Source: Pedinophyceae sp. YPF-701 (taxonomy: Eukaryota > Chlorophyta > Pedinophyceae). Taken from it: DNA of 64,000 bases. Made by a program: the position numbers and the translations under genes. Location of the stretch: contig CAJZHL010000003.1 in assembly GCA_916048055.1 (NCBI GenBank), positions 2,131,763-2,195,762 on the forward strand, written 5' to 3'. The notes beneath the pieces are model-generated. The model did no database searches and was not told the DNA's origin. It worked only from the letters and a program-made list of their open reading frames with translations. Below, piece by piece: positions 1 through 10,978 of this stretch. How positions within the stretch are numbered: position 1 is the first letter of the stretch; each line of letters begins with the position of its first letter.

Positions 1-116
1 CCGCGGTCGCTCCGTCGGCGCGCGCAACCGGGCTCCGAGGTTGAGTTTGGCCCCCCCCAACACCACCCGCCCGCGCCGCTGTTTTCGGCCCCGCTGGCCT
101 CCGCGCGCCACGATTT
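1..116. repeat. 116-bp direct repeat, copy A
   Basis: These bases recur, apparently without change, at 311-426, an offset of exactly 310 bp. The unit contains a run of nine C and a GC-rich tail. It may be part of a longer tandem array or a repeat cut by the window start, because copy A begins at base 1. No coding capacity is supported. Confidence 0.9.
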
Positions 117-310
117 CCGGACGCACTGTATCTCTCACACCGCGCGTGCGTGCAGCACGGGCGTACTGACGCAGGGAGTGGGGCAGTTCGCCACTGCTCA
201 GCGCCCGCGCCTGCGCCGGCTTGTTGGCCCCACGGGGCGACTAGCTGCGCCACTGCGGCCGCACTCGCTGCGCCGCACGTGCTCTCGACCGCTTCCCCGT
301 TGCAGCGCGG

Positions 311-426
311 CCGCGGTCGCTCCGTCGGCGCGCGCAACCGGGCTCCGAGGTTGAGTTTGGCCCCCCCCAACACCACCCGCCCGCGCCGCTGTTTTCGGCC
401 CCGCTGGCCTCCGCGCGCCACGATTT
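311..426. repeat. 116-bp direct repeat, copy B
   Basis: Second copy of the repeat at 1-116. The match ends where copy A continues with TTCCGG and copy B with TTTTCG. The ~194 bp between the copies is not repeated again in the window. Confidence 0.9.
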
Positions 427-1383
427 TTCGCCCGCCCACCCACCCGGAGGGCCGCAGGCCCATGAAGCCCCTTTGGCGCCCCGTCCCTTGGCAAGGCACG
501 CGACAGGCTGCCGCTTAACACCCCCTTGCCAGCACGCCGTGCCGTGCAGCCCTCCGGTCCCTCCCCGCTCCCTCTCCCTCGCCGCAGGCCTGCCCCCTGC
601 GTGCGAGCGACCCGTGGACCACCGTGTGCGGCCCGGCGTGCTCGCGAACGCCCTCAAGCAGGAGATGGCCGCAGGCGCGCTCGCGAGCGCCACGAAGTCA
701 CGGAGATCACGGAGCTGCGAGCGCTGGCGCGCTCCCACGCGGAGCCCGGCATCCTGTCGCGCCGCGGCTCACGCCGAGCCCCGGACCGCCGACTCAAGTC
801 TTCCTCCGTGCGCCCTCGCGGGCCCGGAGTCGAAGCTGCACGCGCAGCGCCCACGAGGCGCGCTCGTCCGTGCGGCGTATCCGCGCGGGCTGAAGTGCAT
901 GTCCACACGCTGTCGGCCAGGTCCTGGCGGTTTCAGCCGTCCCATGCCCCCCCGCCTCGGCCTGGTGGCAAAATCTGATGTCCTGCGCTCACGATGCTAA
1001 CCCCCTGTCCTGCGTGCTAATGCGGTGTGGTGTGCCCTCGGCCGAACCCTGCCCAGAGCTCGGCGGCGCGCGCATGTCGGGACGCTGCGGCGACCAGGCT
1101 GTGTGTGCTGTGCAGCTCTAGCACCAGGCTGTCAAGTGCCTGTATGATAAACGCAATCGCATGTCGGCTGTCGGCGCACCCCCCCCACGTTTCCCCGCGG
1201 CGGCCCACGCCGCGCCCGCTGCCCCCCCTGCGCGGGCTGTCTGCCACTTCCCTTGATGCTGTCGGCGGGAGATGGGCACTCGTCCTCGGTGGTTTCTGTC
1301 AAACTAGCGCCGCTATAGGGTGGGGTAGAACCTGCCTTGGCGGTGCGACCCGTTCTGCGGGGTGTGAACAAGTCTAGTCTAGT
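427..1383. other. Non-coding or unresolved GC-rich stretch
   Basis: Several short overlapping open frames exist on both strands, as expected at this GC content, but none shows a recognisable domain or a convincing splice model. A short repeat of CTAGT/AGTCT units lies at about 1373-1386, right where the retroelement-like coding sequence becomes recognisable, and may mark the insertion or deletion junction. Confidence 0.5.
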
Positions 1384-3274
1384 CTACAGCGACCGGGTGT
1401 GTCGCGCCATCCTGCACCTCCAGACGCTGGACATCGACATCAAGTACGTCGAAGGGCGCCGCAACGTGGTCGCGGACGCTCTCAGTCGGAAGGAGGCGGC
1501 GCAGCAGGCGGCGGACAGCGGTGGACTCGAGGTCGCCGCGCTGACGCCGTTGGCGCTGGCGCTGAGCGAGGCGGACGACTCGGCTCCGAGCATCTTCACG
1601 TCACCGATCCACCAGGACGACTTCATGTACGGGCTCGCAGAGGCTGCAGGACAGGACGAGACGTACCAACGCCTCGTCAAGGAGGCAGAAGGGAACGCAG
1701 ACCACCCAGACTACCTCGTCTTTGACGGGCTGCTGTACCGCAGACATCCGCACCCTCGGCTCTACATCCCGAACAACCTCAACCTGAAGGAGATGCTCTG
1801 CCTGGAGGCGCACGGTGCCCCGCTTGGCGGGCACCTCGGATACCCGAAGACGTTCCAACGCCTCTGGCGCTTGTTCTTCTGGCCGAAGATGCGAGAGGAC
1901 GTCACCGCGTACGTCAAGTCCTGCCCGCAGTGTCAGATGGCGAAGCCGCGGACCGACGCGGCGGCCCAACCACTCCGGTCAACCCCGCCTGGCGTCCAAC
2001 CGTGGCACGTCATCCACGTCGACATCATCACGGACCTTCCTCGCGGATACGACCGGTACCACCGCTCGTTCGACGCCATCGTGACCTTCACCGACTCGCT
2101 GACGAAGATGATCGAGGCGATCCCGACCACGAAGGAGGTGACCTCGGCAGAGCTTGCCTACATCTACTTTGACCACGTGGTGAAACATCATGGTCTGGCG
2201 CACACCATCGTCTCGGACAACGACCCTCGCTTCACCAGTCAGTTCTGGGAGGAGCTGCAGGACCTGTGCGGCACGCGACTGCGCTTCGTGGCCCCGTACA
2301 ACCACCGGGCCAACGGGGCCGCAGAGCGTACCAACCAGACAATCGTCACGGCGCTTCGGGCATACGCGACGAGCAACCCGACGGCGTGGCCAGAGAAGCT
2401 GACGGCTATCCAGATCGCGTACAACGACTCGCGGCACCCGACCACCGGGTTCACTCCTTTCTACCTCAACCTGGGCCGCGAGATCGCTACGCCGTTGGCC
2501 ATTTTGGCCAGCCGCATCGCAGGGCCGGCGGCTTCCAGCCCGCCAGACCGCTCGGCGCCGGACTTCCTCGACCACATGCGCGACGCCTGGGCCACGGCAC
2601 TCACCGAGATCGAACGTGCCCAAGAACAACAACGCGCCAGTGCCGACAGGCGCACGGGTGCCCGGCGGCAGGACAAGCCACCGTTCGCGAAAGGCGACCA
2701 CGTCATGCTGTCGACAGCCAACCTCACGCTCAAGGGCAAGGCCGGGAAGCTTCGCGAGAAGTGGATCGGACCCTTCACAGTCACGGACACCAACGCACCC
2801 GGTACTCGGTACTTCCTCAACATCGATACGAATGCCCTGGGCATCCAGAACGGCTTCAACGCCAGTCGGCTCAAGCTCTGGCACCCCGATGTGTTCGGCC
2901 GCGAGCCAGTCTACCCGAGCTGCCTGCAACCGTACAGCAATGATGAGGAGGTCGAGGTCGACCGCGTGTGGGCTTTCCGGGTGGTACGACACCGCCAAGA
3001 GCTGCTCCTCAGCTGGTCGGGCTACCACTCCGGGTTCAACAAGTGGACGTCGCTCAGCCGGTGCGTGGAGCTCGAGCACTTGACACAGCAGTGCCTGGAC
3101 GAGATGGCGCCGACGGTCGAGCCGACAACACCACTGCCGACCGCGAAGGACGTCCTCACCGGCCGGGCGCTGATCCATGCACCCACTGGCGTCCCAGAGT
3201 TCACGATACTGACAGCCTCGGGCAACAAAATGGGGTATACGCCAGTGCAATCGCGTCGCAAGAGGCGGCGCTAA
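1384..3274 (+). mobile_element. Ty3/gypsy-type retrotransposon pol fragment with chromodomain-like end (5' truncated)
   Basis: An open frame runs from 1337 to 3274. Retroelement similarity begins near residue 15 with the end of an RNase H domain (the ADALSR motif). It continues with an HHCC-type integrase zinc finger (CPQC near 1921-1932) and a DDE integrase core: Asp at about residue 229, Asp 294 (SDND) and Glu 330 (AAERTNQ), the last two separated by 35 residues as in retroviral-type integrases. The C-terminus (about 2950-3110) looks like a chromodomain (LLLSWSGY, FNKWTS), typical of chromoviruses. Protease, reverse transcriptase and most of RNase H are absent, and no LTR pair is visible, so this is a truncated copy that cannot move by itself. 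The surviving frame is intact, which suggests the truncation is recent. Confidence 0.9.
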
Positions 3275-3481
3275 CGCAACTCCATCTACACCTTGGCTCG
3301 GCCACGAGGGCGCAGGCCTCCCAAGTGGGGCCGTGTCAGGAGATTGCCCTGTCAGGGGGGACTCCAGATCCTGGAGATCTGCCACCGCGCAGGCCTAGGG
3401 GCCGCGCGGCGGCCATGCCGAGCAGTCTCATCACACTAAGGTGTAATACGACACACACACTCGAGTGTCCTGCTGCCAGAC
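3275..3481. other. Junction between the gypsy fragment and the opposing LINE-like element
   Basis: About 200 bp separates the two retroelement frames, which point at each other. It contains a purine-rich CAGGGGGGA stretch (about 3353-3362) that could be a polypurine tract, and an (AC)n run near 3452-3461 that reads as (GT)n on the minus strand and may be the 3' tail of the LINE-like element. Confidence 0.4.
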
Positions 3482-6400
3482 TCACGTCAGCAGCAGGTGA
3501 GCAGGCTTCCTTGGCCTCGCTCGGCCACTTGGTGGCCTCACTTGGCTTGATAAGGGACTGCCTGGGTAGGGCAGTTCTCTTACACCCCACGCCCGGTCCC
3601 ACACCCGCAGGAAGCTCGTGCCCAGGCGGACCTGCGAGAAGGTCAGCGCGCGCTGCGGGAGCGCGCCGAGGTCGCGCAGGTGCGGGGCGCAGCGCAGGTA
3701 CGGCGGCAGGTGCTGCCGTACGTCGCGGGGGTTGTCGTGGAGGAACCAAGTGTTGCGCGGCACGTGCAGGCAGTGCGTGTAGTAGGCCGCCGCCCTGCGG
3801 CTGCCCGTCGGGTGCGCCTGTCGCGGGTGCGCCCCCGCCGCCGGGGAGAGCTGGATCTTGTCGATGGCGAGGCGGACGTGGGCGGGTACCAGCTTCTGCG
3901 GCGCCGGCTGCGCCGTCGGGCTGAACGCGGGGCAGCCGAGTTGCTGGGTCACCGCGCGCACGCGGGCCACCCAGCAGTCGTGCGTGGCGGCCGCCAGGTC
4001 CAGGTTGTCGCGGAAGGCTGCAAGGAGGAGGGCTGGGGGGTTCGGGCGCGTCTCGAGAGCGACAAGGGTGTTCCAGAGCCTGGCTGTGCGTTCCCAGGCT
4101 ACAGCCAGCGCCGACGACAGGCCGCACTCAACGAGGATGGTGCGCTGGGGCGTGTGCTCGTGCAGGCGCAGGACGTAGCGGAGGTGTTGAGCGAGCTGGC
4201 CGTCGGGGCCGGGGTGGTCGCCCGCCGCCTGGTCGAACTTGAGCTTGCTGTTGCGCATCGCGGTCTCGTAGTGCGCCCAGTCGAAGTCGCGGAAGTGCAC
4301 CGCCCAGAGCTCGCCCGCCCAGGTGGCCGCTGGGATCACGAATATGTTGGTGAGGTGCACGGCTGTGATGCCCGGTTGCACGATGCCCTCGCGCGCTGCC
4401 TTGAGGCGGATGAGGGCGCCGGCGACCCGGGCGGCGTCACCGGCGCGCACCGCCTGCAGCAGTGTGCCGTGCTTGGTGTGGAACCACGTCCCAAGGATCT
4501 TCGCTTCCTGCGCAACCTCGATCGGGATGGGGTTCTGCGTGTAGTCGTACGCGTACACCGTGCCGGTCGGCGCGCCGTGGCCGAGGGGGACGAGGCGGCT
4601 CTTCGCGGCGTTGAGGCGCAGGCCGACTTCGTCGAGCCACTGGCACGCCGCCGTGAGCAGCTGCTGCAACTCGGGGATGGAGCGACCGAAGAGGTTGCTG
4701 TCGTCGGCGAACAGGATGAGCGGGACGTGCACGCCGTCGAGGGTGGGCCCCATGCCCGGGCAGAGGCGGGCGAGGTACTCCGCGAGGCCGTCCTGGAAGA
4801 TGCCGTACAGGACTGGGCTGAGGGGGCACCCCTGCTTGACGCCGATCGTCTGGTCGATGTCGTGCTCGGCGCCCTCGAGGGCGATGTAGCCGACGCAGTC
4901 CGCGTAGTAGGCGCGGAGCTTGTCCACGAACGCCGCGGGCAGGAGGAGGTCCTGTTGCAGTCGGCGCCACAGCTTGTCGTGACCGACCGAGTCGAACGCC
5001 TTGGCGATGTCGAGGGTGAGTACAAAGAGCCGTTGGCGGTGGTGCTGCGCGCGTTCGACTAGGGACTGGAGCACGAAGTCGGCGTGGGTGGTGCTGCGGT
5101 GGGGGCGGAAGCCGAACTGCGCCTCTGCACGCAGGCGTGCCTCCTCCGCGAAGCTCTGGAGCCGGCGCCCGAGCATCGACGCGTAGAGTTTCGCGAGGCT
5201 GGGCAGCGTCGCGATGAACCTGTAGTTCGCTGGGCTGCTGCGGTCGCCCTTCTTATGGATGGCGGTCAGGCGTGATCTGGCCAGCGTCGCGGGGAGATTG
5301 GGCTCCCGCCAGAGGCGCTGCATGAGGGCAGTCAGGAACGGGAGGAAGGGGTTGGAGGCGGGGTCGTCCGGGTCGCCCGCGTACTTGAGGAACTCCACCG
5401 TGACATTGCCCGGGCCCGCCGCCCGGCAGTTCTGCAGGTGCATGAGCGCGCGGTGGACTTCGGCCGCGGTGAACGGCCGCGTGAGCTGCTCCGTGTCGGC
5501 TGCCGGCGGGCCCTCGACGGGCTGCAGCGGCTGCACGGGCGCAGAGTCGGCCTGCAGCAGCGTGACGAGGTGTGTGACCGTGTCCTGCATCGGCAAGTCC
5601 GGTGCCGCCTGGCGGCGGGTGCGCAGGCGCCGCTGGAACTCGCGGCCGTACTCGTCCGTCATGGAGCGGACGTGGCGCTCCTGCCGCTCGTGCTGGTCCT
5701 TGCGTGCGTCGCGGCGGTCGAGCTCCGCGAAGGCCTGCCGCGCCGCGTCGATCTCGAGCTGCGTGGCACCGATGTTGCAGAGCCGCCGGATCTCCTCGCG
5801 GGCGGCCTTCGTGTCTTCCGCGCGCTTCCAGGTGCAAGGTGGCTCGTCGCTGCTGGGTGGGGGGTGCGCATGTGCTGTGGGGGCCCAGGGGCGGGTGAGA
5901 TCGGCAAAGAGCTCGTGGAAGTCGGCGACCACGGCGTCCAGGTCTGCGTCATGTGTAACCCGCTGCGTGAGGGCGGCCAGGGCGGCTGTCGTGGCGGGGG
6001 ATTGGGCCAACTCCCTGAACGTGTTCATCCTGTTCCAGCGCCAGCGCGGGGGTCGGGCTCCGGGGGCCGGCGGCGCTGCCTGCAGGCCGGCGGCTGGGTC
6101 GAGCACTAGCAGGAGCGGGTTGTGGCCCAGCGCGCCCATGCCGCCCGTTCCCCGCCAGGTGTCGACGACGCGCTGGCCCGTCTCGCTGAGGACGACCAAG
6201 CGCTGCAGCTTGGCGCGGGCTTGTTCGTCGGCCAGGGCGTAGTCAACGACCGTGCGCGCCGTGCCCCCGCTCGCCGTGGCTTGCTGGTTCGTGTGGCGGG
6301 CAGATTCCGGTCCCAGGCGTCCGTTCTGTATCTGCAGGCGGTGTTCGAGGAGGAGGGTGGCGAGGGTCCGGGCCCGGTGCGGTGGCGCCGTGTCCTCCGA

Positions 6401-6814
6401 GCTCCGCGGCGCCTCGTGCGCCGGAACCGGGAACGCCGCGCCGCCGTCGTACGGGTCGTGGAGCAGCGGCGGCGCCTGCGTGCTGAGTTGGAGCTCGTTC
6501 AGGTTGGAGGTGCGCGCGTTGAGGTCGCCGACGACCAGGAGGGCGTCCGTGTCTGGCACCGAGGCGAGGAGGCCGAGCAGCGTTGCCGCGAAGTCCAGTT
6601 CGGCCTCACCGTCGAGGGGGGATGGTAAATGTTAGCAATGGTGAGCGGTGCGCGGCGCATGCACACGTCCTGATCTGGGGGCGATCAGAATGTCCCCGCT
6701 CGCGTGCTGATCACGCTGCCCGTCCGCCACGCCGCGCTTGGGCCCCAGGAGCAGCAAGCCTGTACCGATGCGTGAGAGACCGCAGGTGGCTGGACGCAGC
6801 GCGCTGAAGTGCAA
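3482..6814 (-). mobile_element. Non-LTR (LINE-like) retrotransposon, frame-broken 5' end
   Basis: A 1025-codon minus-strand frame (6559 down to 3482) carries the end of an APE-type endonuclease (VVGDLNAR near residues 9-16), a linker, and a reverse transcriptase with the catalytic FADD box around 4700-4712 and a KQGCPLSP motif upstream of it. The endonuclease N-terminus is not in this frame. Pieces read in other frames: GTGLLLLG in one frame near 6770-6745, and IANIYHPP in another near 6640-6610, followed by a further shift into the main frame; the main frame has an in-frame TAA just upstream. At least two frame breaks therefore disable the endonuclease. The usual C-terminal CCHC-type finger of such elements is also not visible before the stop. 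I read this as a decayed copy. Confidence 0.85.
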
Positions 6815-7329
6815 TGCGGTCAGGCCGGGTCATGCACGGCAACTTGCGTTCTGCCGACGTCCCCTTCAAGCGGCGATTACATACGTCCGTCATCGTTACG
6901 AGATCTTGGTGAGAACTTGTCGCGCGGGTTGCGATGGAAACAAAAAAAAACAGATGCATGGGCGAATCGTAACGATCTAGAATTCACGAGCGATGTTTCC
7001 CGCCCACGGACCCCTTGCAACAGCGGCGCCGGTCCGAACGGAGCGCGATGGGGGCATGAGACTCCGACAGCTGAGTTGAACAGCAGCAAGTGCCCACGCA
7101 GCATTTCGGGCACGAAGAGGGGTGGCCGGACGATCGAAGCGCACTCATCATGCCTCCTCGAACGGCTGCCCGTGAAGCGCGCGCCGAAGTTCGACCGAGT
7201 CCAGGACGCCCCGTGCCCGCGAGGCAGCGCGGCGCTCTGCCACGCAAGGCGACGTTGGGCGGCAGCAGCGGGATTGATTGCCTCGTCCACGAAGGCACGG
7301 CAGCGGGACCGCTACGCGCTTGGCCGGGC
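6815..7329. other. Intergenic or degraded element sequence
   Basis: No supported gene. It contains a locally AT-rich patch with a run of nine A (about 6942-6950) on the + strand. The patch may mark the upstream limit of the LINE-like copy or an independent insertion scar. The rest is the 3' flank of the MscS-like gene. Confidence 0.4.
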
Positions 7330-10300
7330 TCAGGACGGCACGCTGCCCGGTGCGAAGCCGACCGCAGCGCTCGCGCCCCCTGCCTGCGGGCCTGCGTGGT
7401 CGGGTCCGGCGACCACCTCCGCCCCCGGCACCATCGTGTGCTGGTGCGCGACGCGGACTCCGCTCTTCGTGAGGCTCTCCATGCACGTCTTGAACATCGT
7501 GTTCCGGATCAGCCCCGTCCATCCCAGGTCCACTCTGCGACAACCAACACACCGCGACGTCGCAGGCGGCCCGGCGCGCACACGCCGCACTTCGTGGCGG
7601 CCTGAAGAGCGCACACAGCGTCCGGGGCGGCGCAGACTCACCCGTTGGAGGCCATCTCGAACCACACCGAGACCAGGATCTTGAACCCCTTGCCGGTGCC
7701 GCCCGGGACGTACATGCGCGTCCGGTTGCCGCCCGGGAAGTACTCGGGCTTGGCCTTGACGACGGCCTGCACGTCGCGGTCCAGCTGGTCGACCACCTCG
7801 GCCGCGGTCGACACGTCGATGTACACGTGGAAGGCGTCCCACTTGTTGCCCGAGCGGCTCAGGTTGGCCATCTGCGCGGGGCGGAACGCAGGCGCGGGAG
7901 CAGCAGGTCGGCGACACAGCACGGGTGAGCGTCAGCGAAGCTGCGGAGACGGCGAAACGGGGCCCTGTGCGGTGCTGCAGGCGCAGGCAGCGCACCTGCA
8001 GGTTGTTGAGCACGTGGTTCGGGAAGGTGGAGATCGCGCACAGCTCGTGCTCCACCGTGGTGCGCAGCAGGGAGATCTCCTTCACGATGTACCACTCGCC
8101 CTGCGCGGGGGAACACGCGGGAAAGCTTGGGGGGGATGGGTTGGTGTGTCAGCGGGGGCGTCGGAGACAGACGCGCGCCGAGCGGTGGGCGGTCGGCGGT
8201 ATCGGTGGCGCAGGGCCCCCGCGGACCCGTCGTGGCGCGGCGTGCGTGCGGCGCTCACCTCGATGATGATGACGTCGCCCACGTCGAACGGGTGCGTGGC
8301 GAACAGCAGCAGCGCGCTCTCGAAGATGTTCTTGAGCGTGTTCCTGCGCGAAGACGAGCAGCGCAGATCCTCGTCGGCGAGGGCGGGCGAGATCAGGGAG
8401 CCGCATGCGACAGGCCCGCAGCCAAGTGTCTAGCGCAAGCGCAGCGCTAGCGCGTGCTCACCCGAAGACGAAACCGAAGGCCAGGAAGACCGCGCTGAGA
8501 CTGATCCACAGGTTTTCGACATCTGCAGCTCACGGACGGGCACGCGCGCGCGCGCGTTTGCGCGCCGTCCCGGCGCAGCGCGGGTCACATGCATGCAGCC
8601 AGCAGGCACCGCGCGGGCTCGTGCGGGGGCGCTCACCGATGCGGAAGACCGCGAGACAGATGGGCACGAGGATCACGTTGATGACGATTTGGATGAGCGA
8701 CCCCATCTTGCCCACGATGGTGTTGGAGTCCTGCATGGTCTTCGCGAGGTGCCCGCGCTCCTGGATGATGTCCTTGACCACGCCCAGGACGTCGTGCCGC
8801 GTCACGCGCCCGTCCTTGGTCTTGGAGTCCAGGAGCTCGAAGCAGCCACGGACCTGGTCCGCGGGGAGGAAGAACTGCAGGTCGGACGGCACAATCTCCT
8901 TGCGCGTGCGGTCCGCGCGCACGTTCGTCCACAGCCAGCGCCCGAGCTTCCGCGACATGCGGTCGAGCGCCTTCTGGTCCTGCGCCTTGCGCGTCTGCTT
9001 CATCGCGTGGCTGAACGTCACCCCGAAGTGGTTGCGCCGGATGTAGCGCTCCAGCTTGCTGACCTGCGCCTCCGTCACCTGCTCCGAGTCCAGGTCCTTG
9101 AAGTCCTCAAAGTGCCGCTCGACGTCCGACCGCCGCCTGCGCATGGCCGAGCACCGAGCGCCCGCGCTCTCGCGACGTCGCCGCGCCCAACAACAAGCAG
9201 CGGTGCGGCGCGGCGCCGCGCGGGAGCAGCGGTGCCTCGCGCGCCTCGCGCGGGCGTCGGTGACGCACCTGAGAATGTCCTTCATGTCGAGCGCGCTCCC
9301 CGTCCCCGTGTTCTCGTCCTCGTCGGCCCAGGGCTGCCGCGTGGTGTGGCGCGACTGCTGCTCCAGCTCCGCCTCGACATCCCGCCAGCCGTACTCCTGC
9401 TCGCTCTGCTCCGTCAGACTCGGCGACACGGCGCGCGGCGGCATCTTCGAGGTCTCCGTGTTCGACAGCTGCGACGGCCCGACCGACGGGGGCGGCGTTG
9501 ACGACATCGCCGACGAAGAAGTCACCCCGGGCTGCGACCGCCGCTGCAGCCGCCTCAGGCCCCTGATCGACCCCGCGCCGAGCTGCTCCGCCGGCCCCTT
9601 CCCGCGGTTCGTGGCGCCCTCGGCCAGCTCGTCGTGCTCCGGAAGCGTCTTCATCTTGCCCGCCTTGCTGGGCACGCCGCCCTCGCCGAGGCGCCCGCCC
9701 TCGGAGAACGACGCGGACACCACGCTCTTCGGGAGCACGGGCCGGAAGTCCTCGGCGTCCGCGGACCCGAACCTCCGGTGCCCCCTGGCGCCGAGCGCGT
9801 GGCTGCTCTTGCGGGAGTGGGCCTTGGGCTTCGGGCGGGGGACCGTCAGCGCCTGCGCGGCGGGCCGAGCACGGCGCGGGGCGTGAGCGGGGGCTGCGCG
9901 GGGGCGCGGGCCGTCGCGCGCGCGAGGCGCTGTCGCTGCGCGGCGGGCGTGGGTGCCGTGGGAGGCGCACCGCGAGGTAGTACTCCTTCTCGAGGGACTG
10001 CTTGAGGCGGTCGAAGAAGTTGCGCAGGTTGAACCGCGACGCGAAGATCTTGGTGAGCGTCCCGGCGAGCACGCGTCCGACGCAGTAGAGCACCGCGCAG
10101 ATGAGCCCGCGCAGCACGTAGTCGCCCGTGTCGCTGAAGATGAACCCGCCGTCCGCCGTCACCAGGACCGCCCACAGCGCCAAGTAGAACGCGAACTGCG
10201 CGGCACGCGGCGGGCGTCGGAGCGCACGTGTGCGCGTGCGCGGCGCGGCGTCCCGGCGGTTGGGAGCCGCAGCTGAGCGGTGGGCGCGCGGGGCCAGCGG

Positions 10301-10978
10301 GGCCCTCGGCGCGTCGGTCGGCGCGCTGAGCCGGCGCGCCGGTGCGAGCAGGGCAAGCTGGACCGCGCGCGGCGTCCGGATGCGCACCTGGAGGAGCGTG
10401 GTCAGCGCGGGCTTGAGCGGCGACAGGAAGTAGACCAGGCGGTTGCTGAGGAAGAAGGCGTGCTCGACCGTGCGCACGATGGTGACGACGATGAAGTTCG
10501 CCAGGATCCGCAGCGGATACAGCGCCCCGATGAAGACGCACCAGCGCCACACGGCCAGGTCCAGCGCCACGTCGTCGCTGCGCTCGAGGCGCAGCACGAT
10601 GCCGGCGCCGACCGCCGCGAGCCCGAGCGTCGCGATCGTGATGCGGATGATGAGCGTGAAGCGGTGCTTGCTCTCGTCCGGGTCGTCCTCGTCCGCCTCG
10701 CTGTCGAGGTCGCCCGCGCTGTCCATCGACTTCCCCGCCGCTGGCACCGCGGGGTCCGACGGCTTCGTGAGCAGCTCCTTGCCCGTCTCGACCTTGACCT
10801 CCGCGTGGGTGGCGCCCAGGACCTCCAGGTCGCCGTGCGAGGCCGTCTTGCGCGACAGGGGGTGCGCCCGGGCTGCTGCGCCCGCACCGTCGCCGCTCCC
10901 GTTCGCGCGGATGTCCGCGAAGGACACATTCCGACCGGGTCTGACGGCCTTCAGCTCGACCTTGTCCTCAACGGGTGC
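7330..10978 (-). CDS. MscS-like mechanosensitive ion channel with EF-hand-like segment
   Basis: Likely a membrane channel that opens on membrane tension and passes small ions. My model has nine exons (10978-10388, 10195-9971, 9852-9269, 9136-8637, 8522-8462, 8343-8259, 8100-7996, 7871-7642, 7534-7330), all in compatible phase, giving about 860 residues. Several hydrophobic helices lie in the first two exons (around 10665-10440 and 10195-9990). An acidic, Ser-rich linker follows, then a segment with EF-hand-like spacing (DSKTKDGRVTRHD, about 8826-8788), two more membrane helices, and the MscS beta-domain (HPFDVGDVIIIE, then TFPNHVLNNLQ). This order matches the EF-hand-bearing eukaryotic MscS branch. 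The start is unresolved: an acceptor at 10978 implies an upstream exon I could not identify. Family call firm; subcellular site unknown. Confidence 0.85.

Noticed and set aside
1979-3385. 468-codon minus-strand frame across the gypsy pol fragment
   Set aside because: It is the antisense shadow of an intact integrase frame; no domain, and high GC makes long antisense frames common.
6938-6952. A-run as a poly(A) tail of the LINE-like copy
   Set aside because: It lies at the 5' side of the minus-strand element and on the wrong strand to be its 3' tail.
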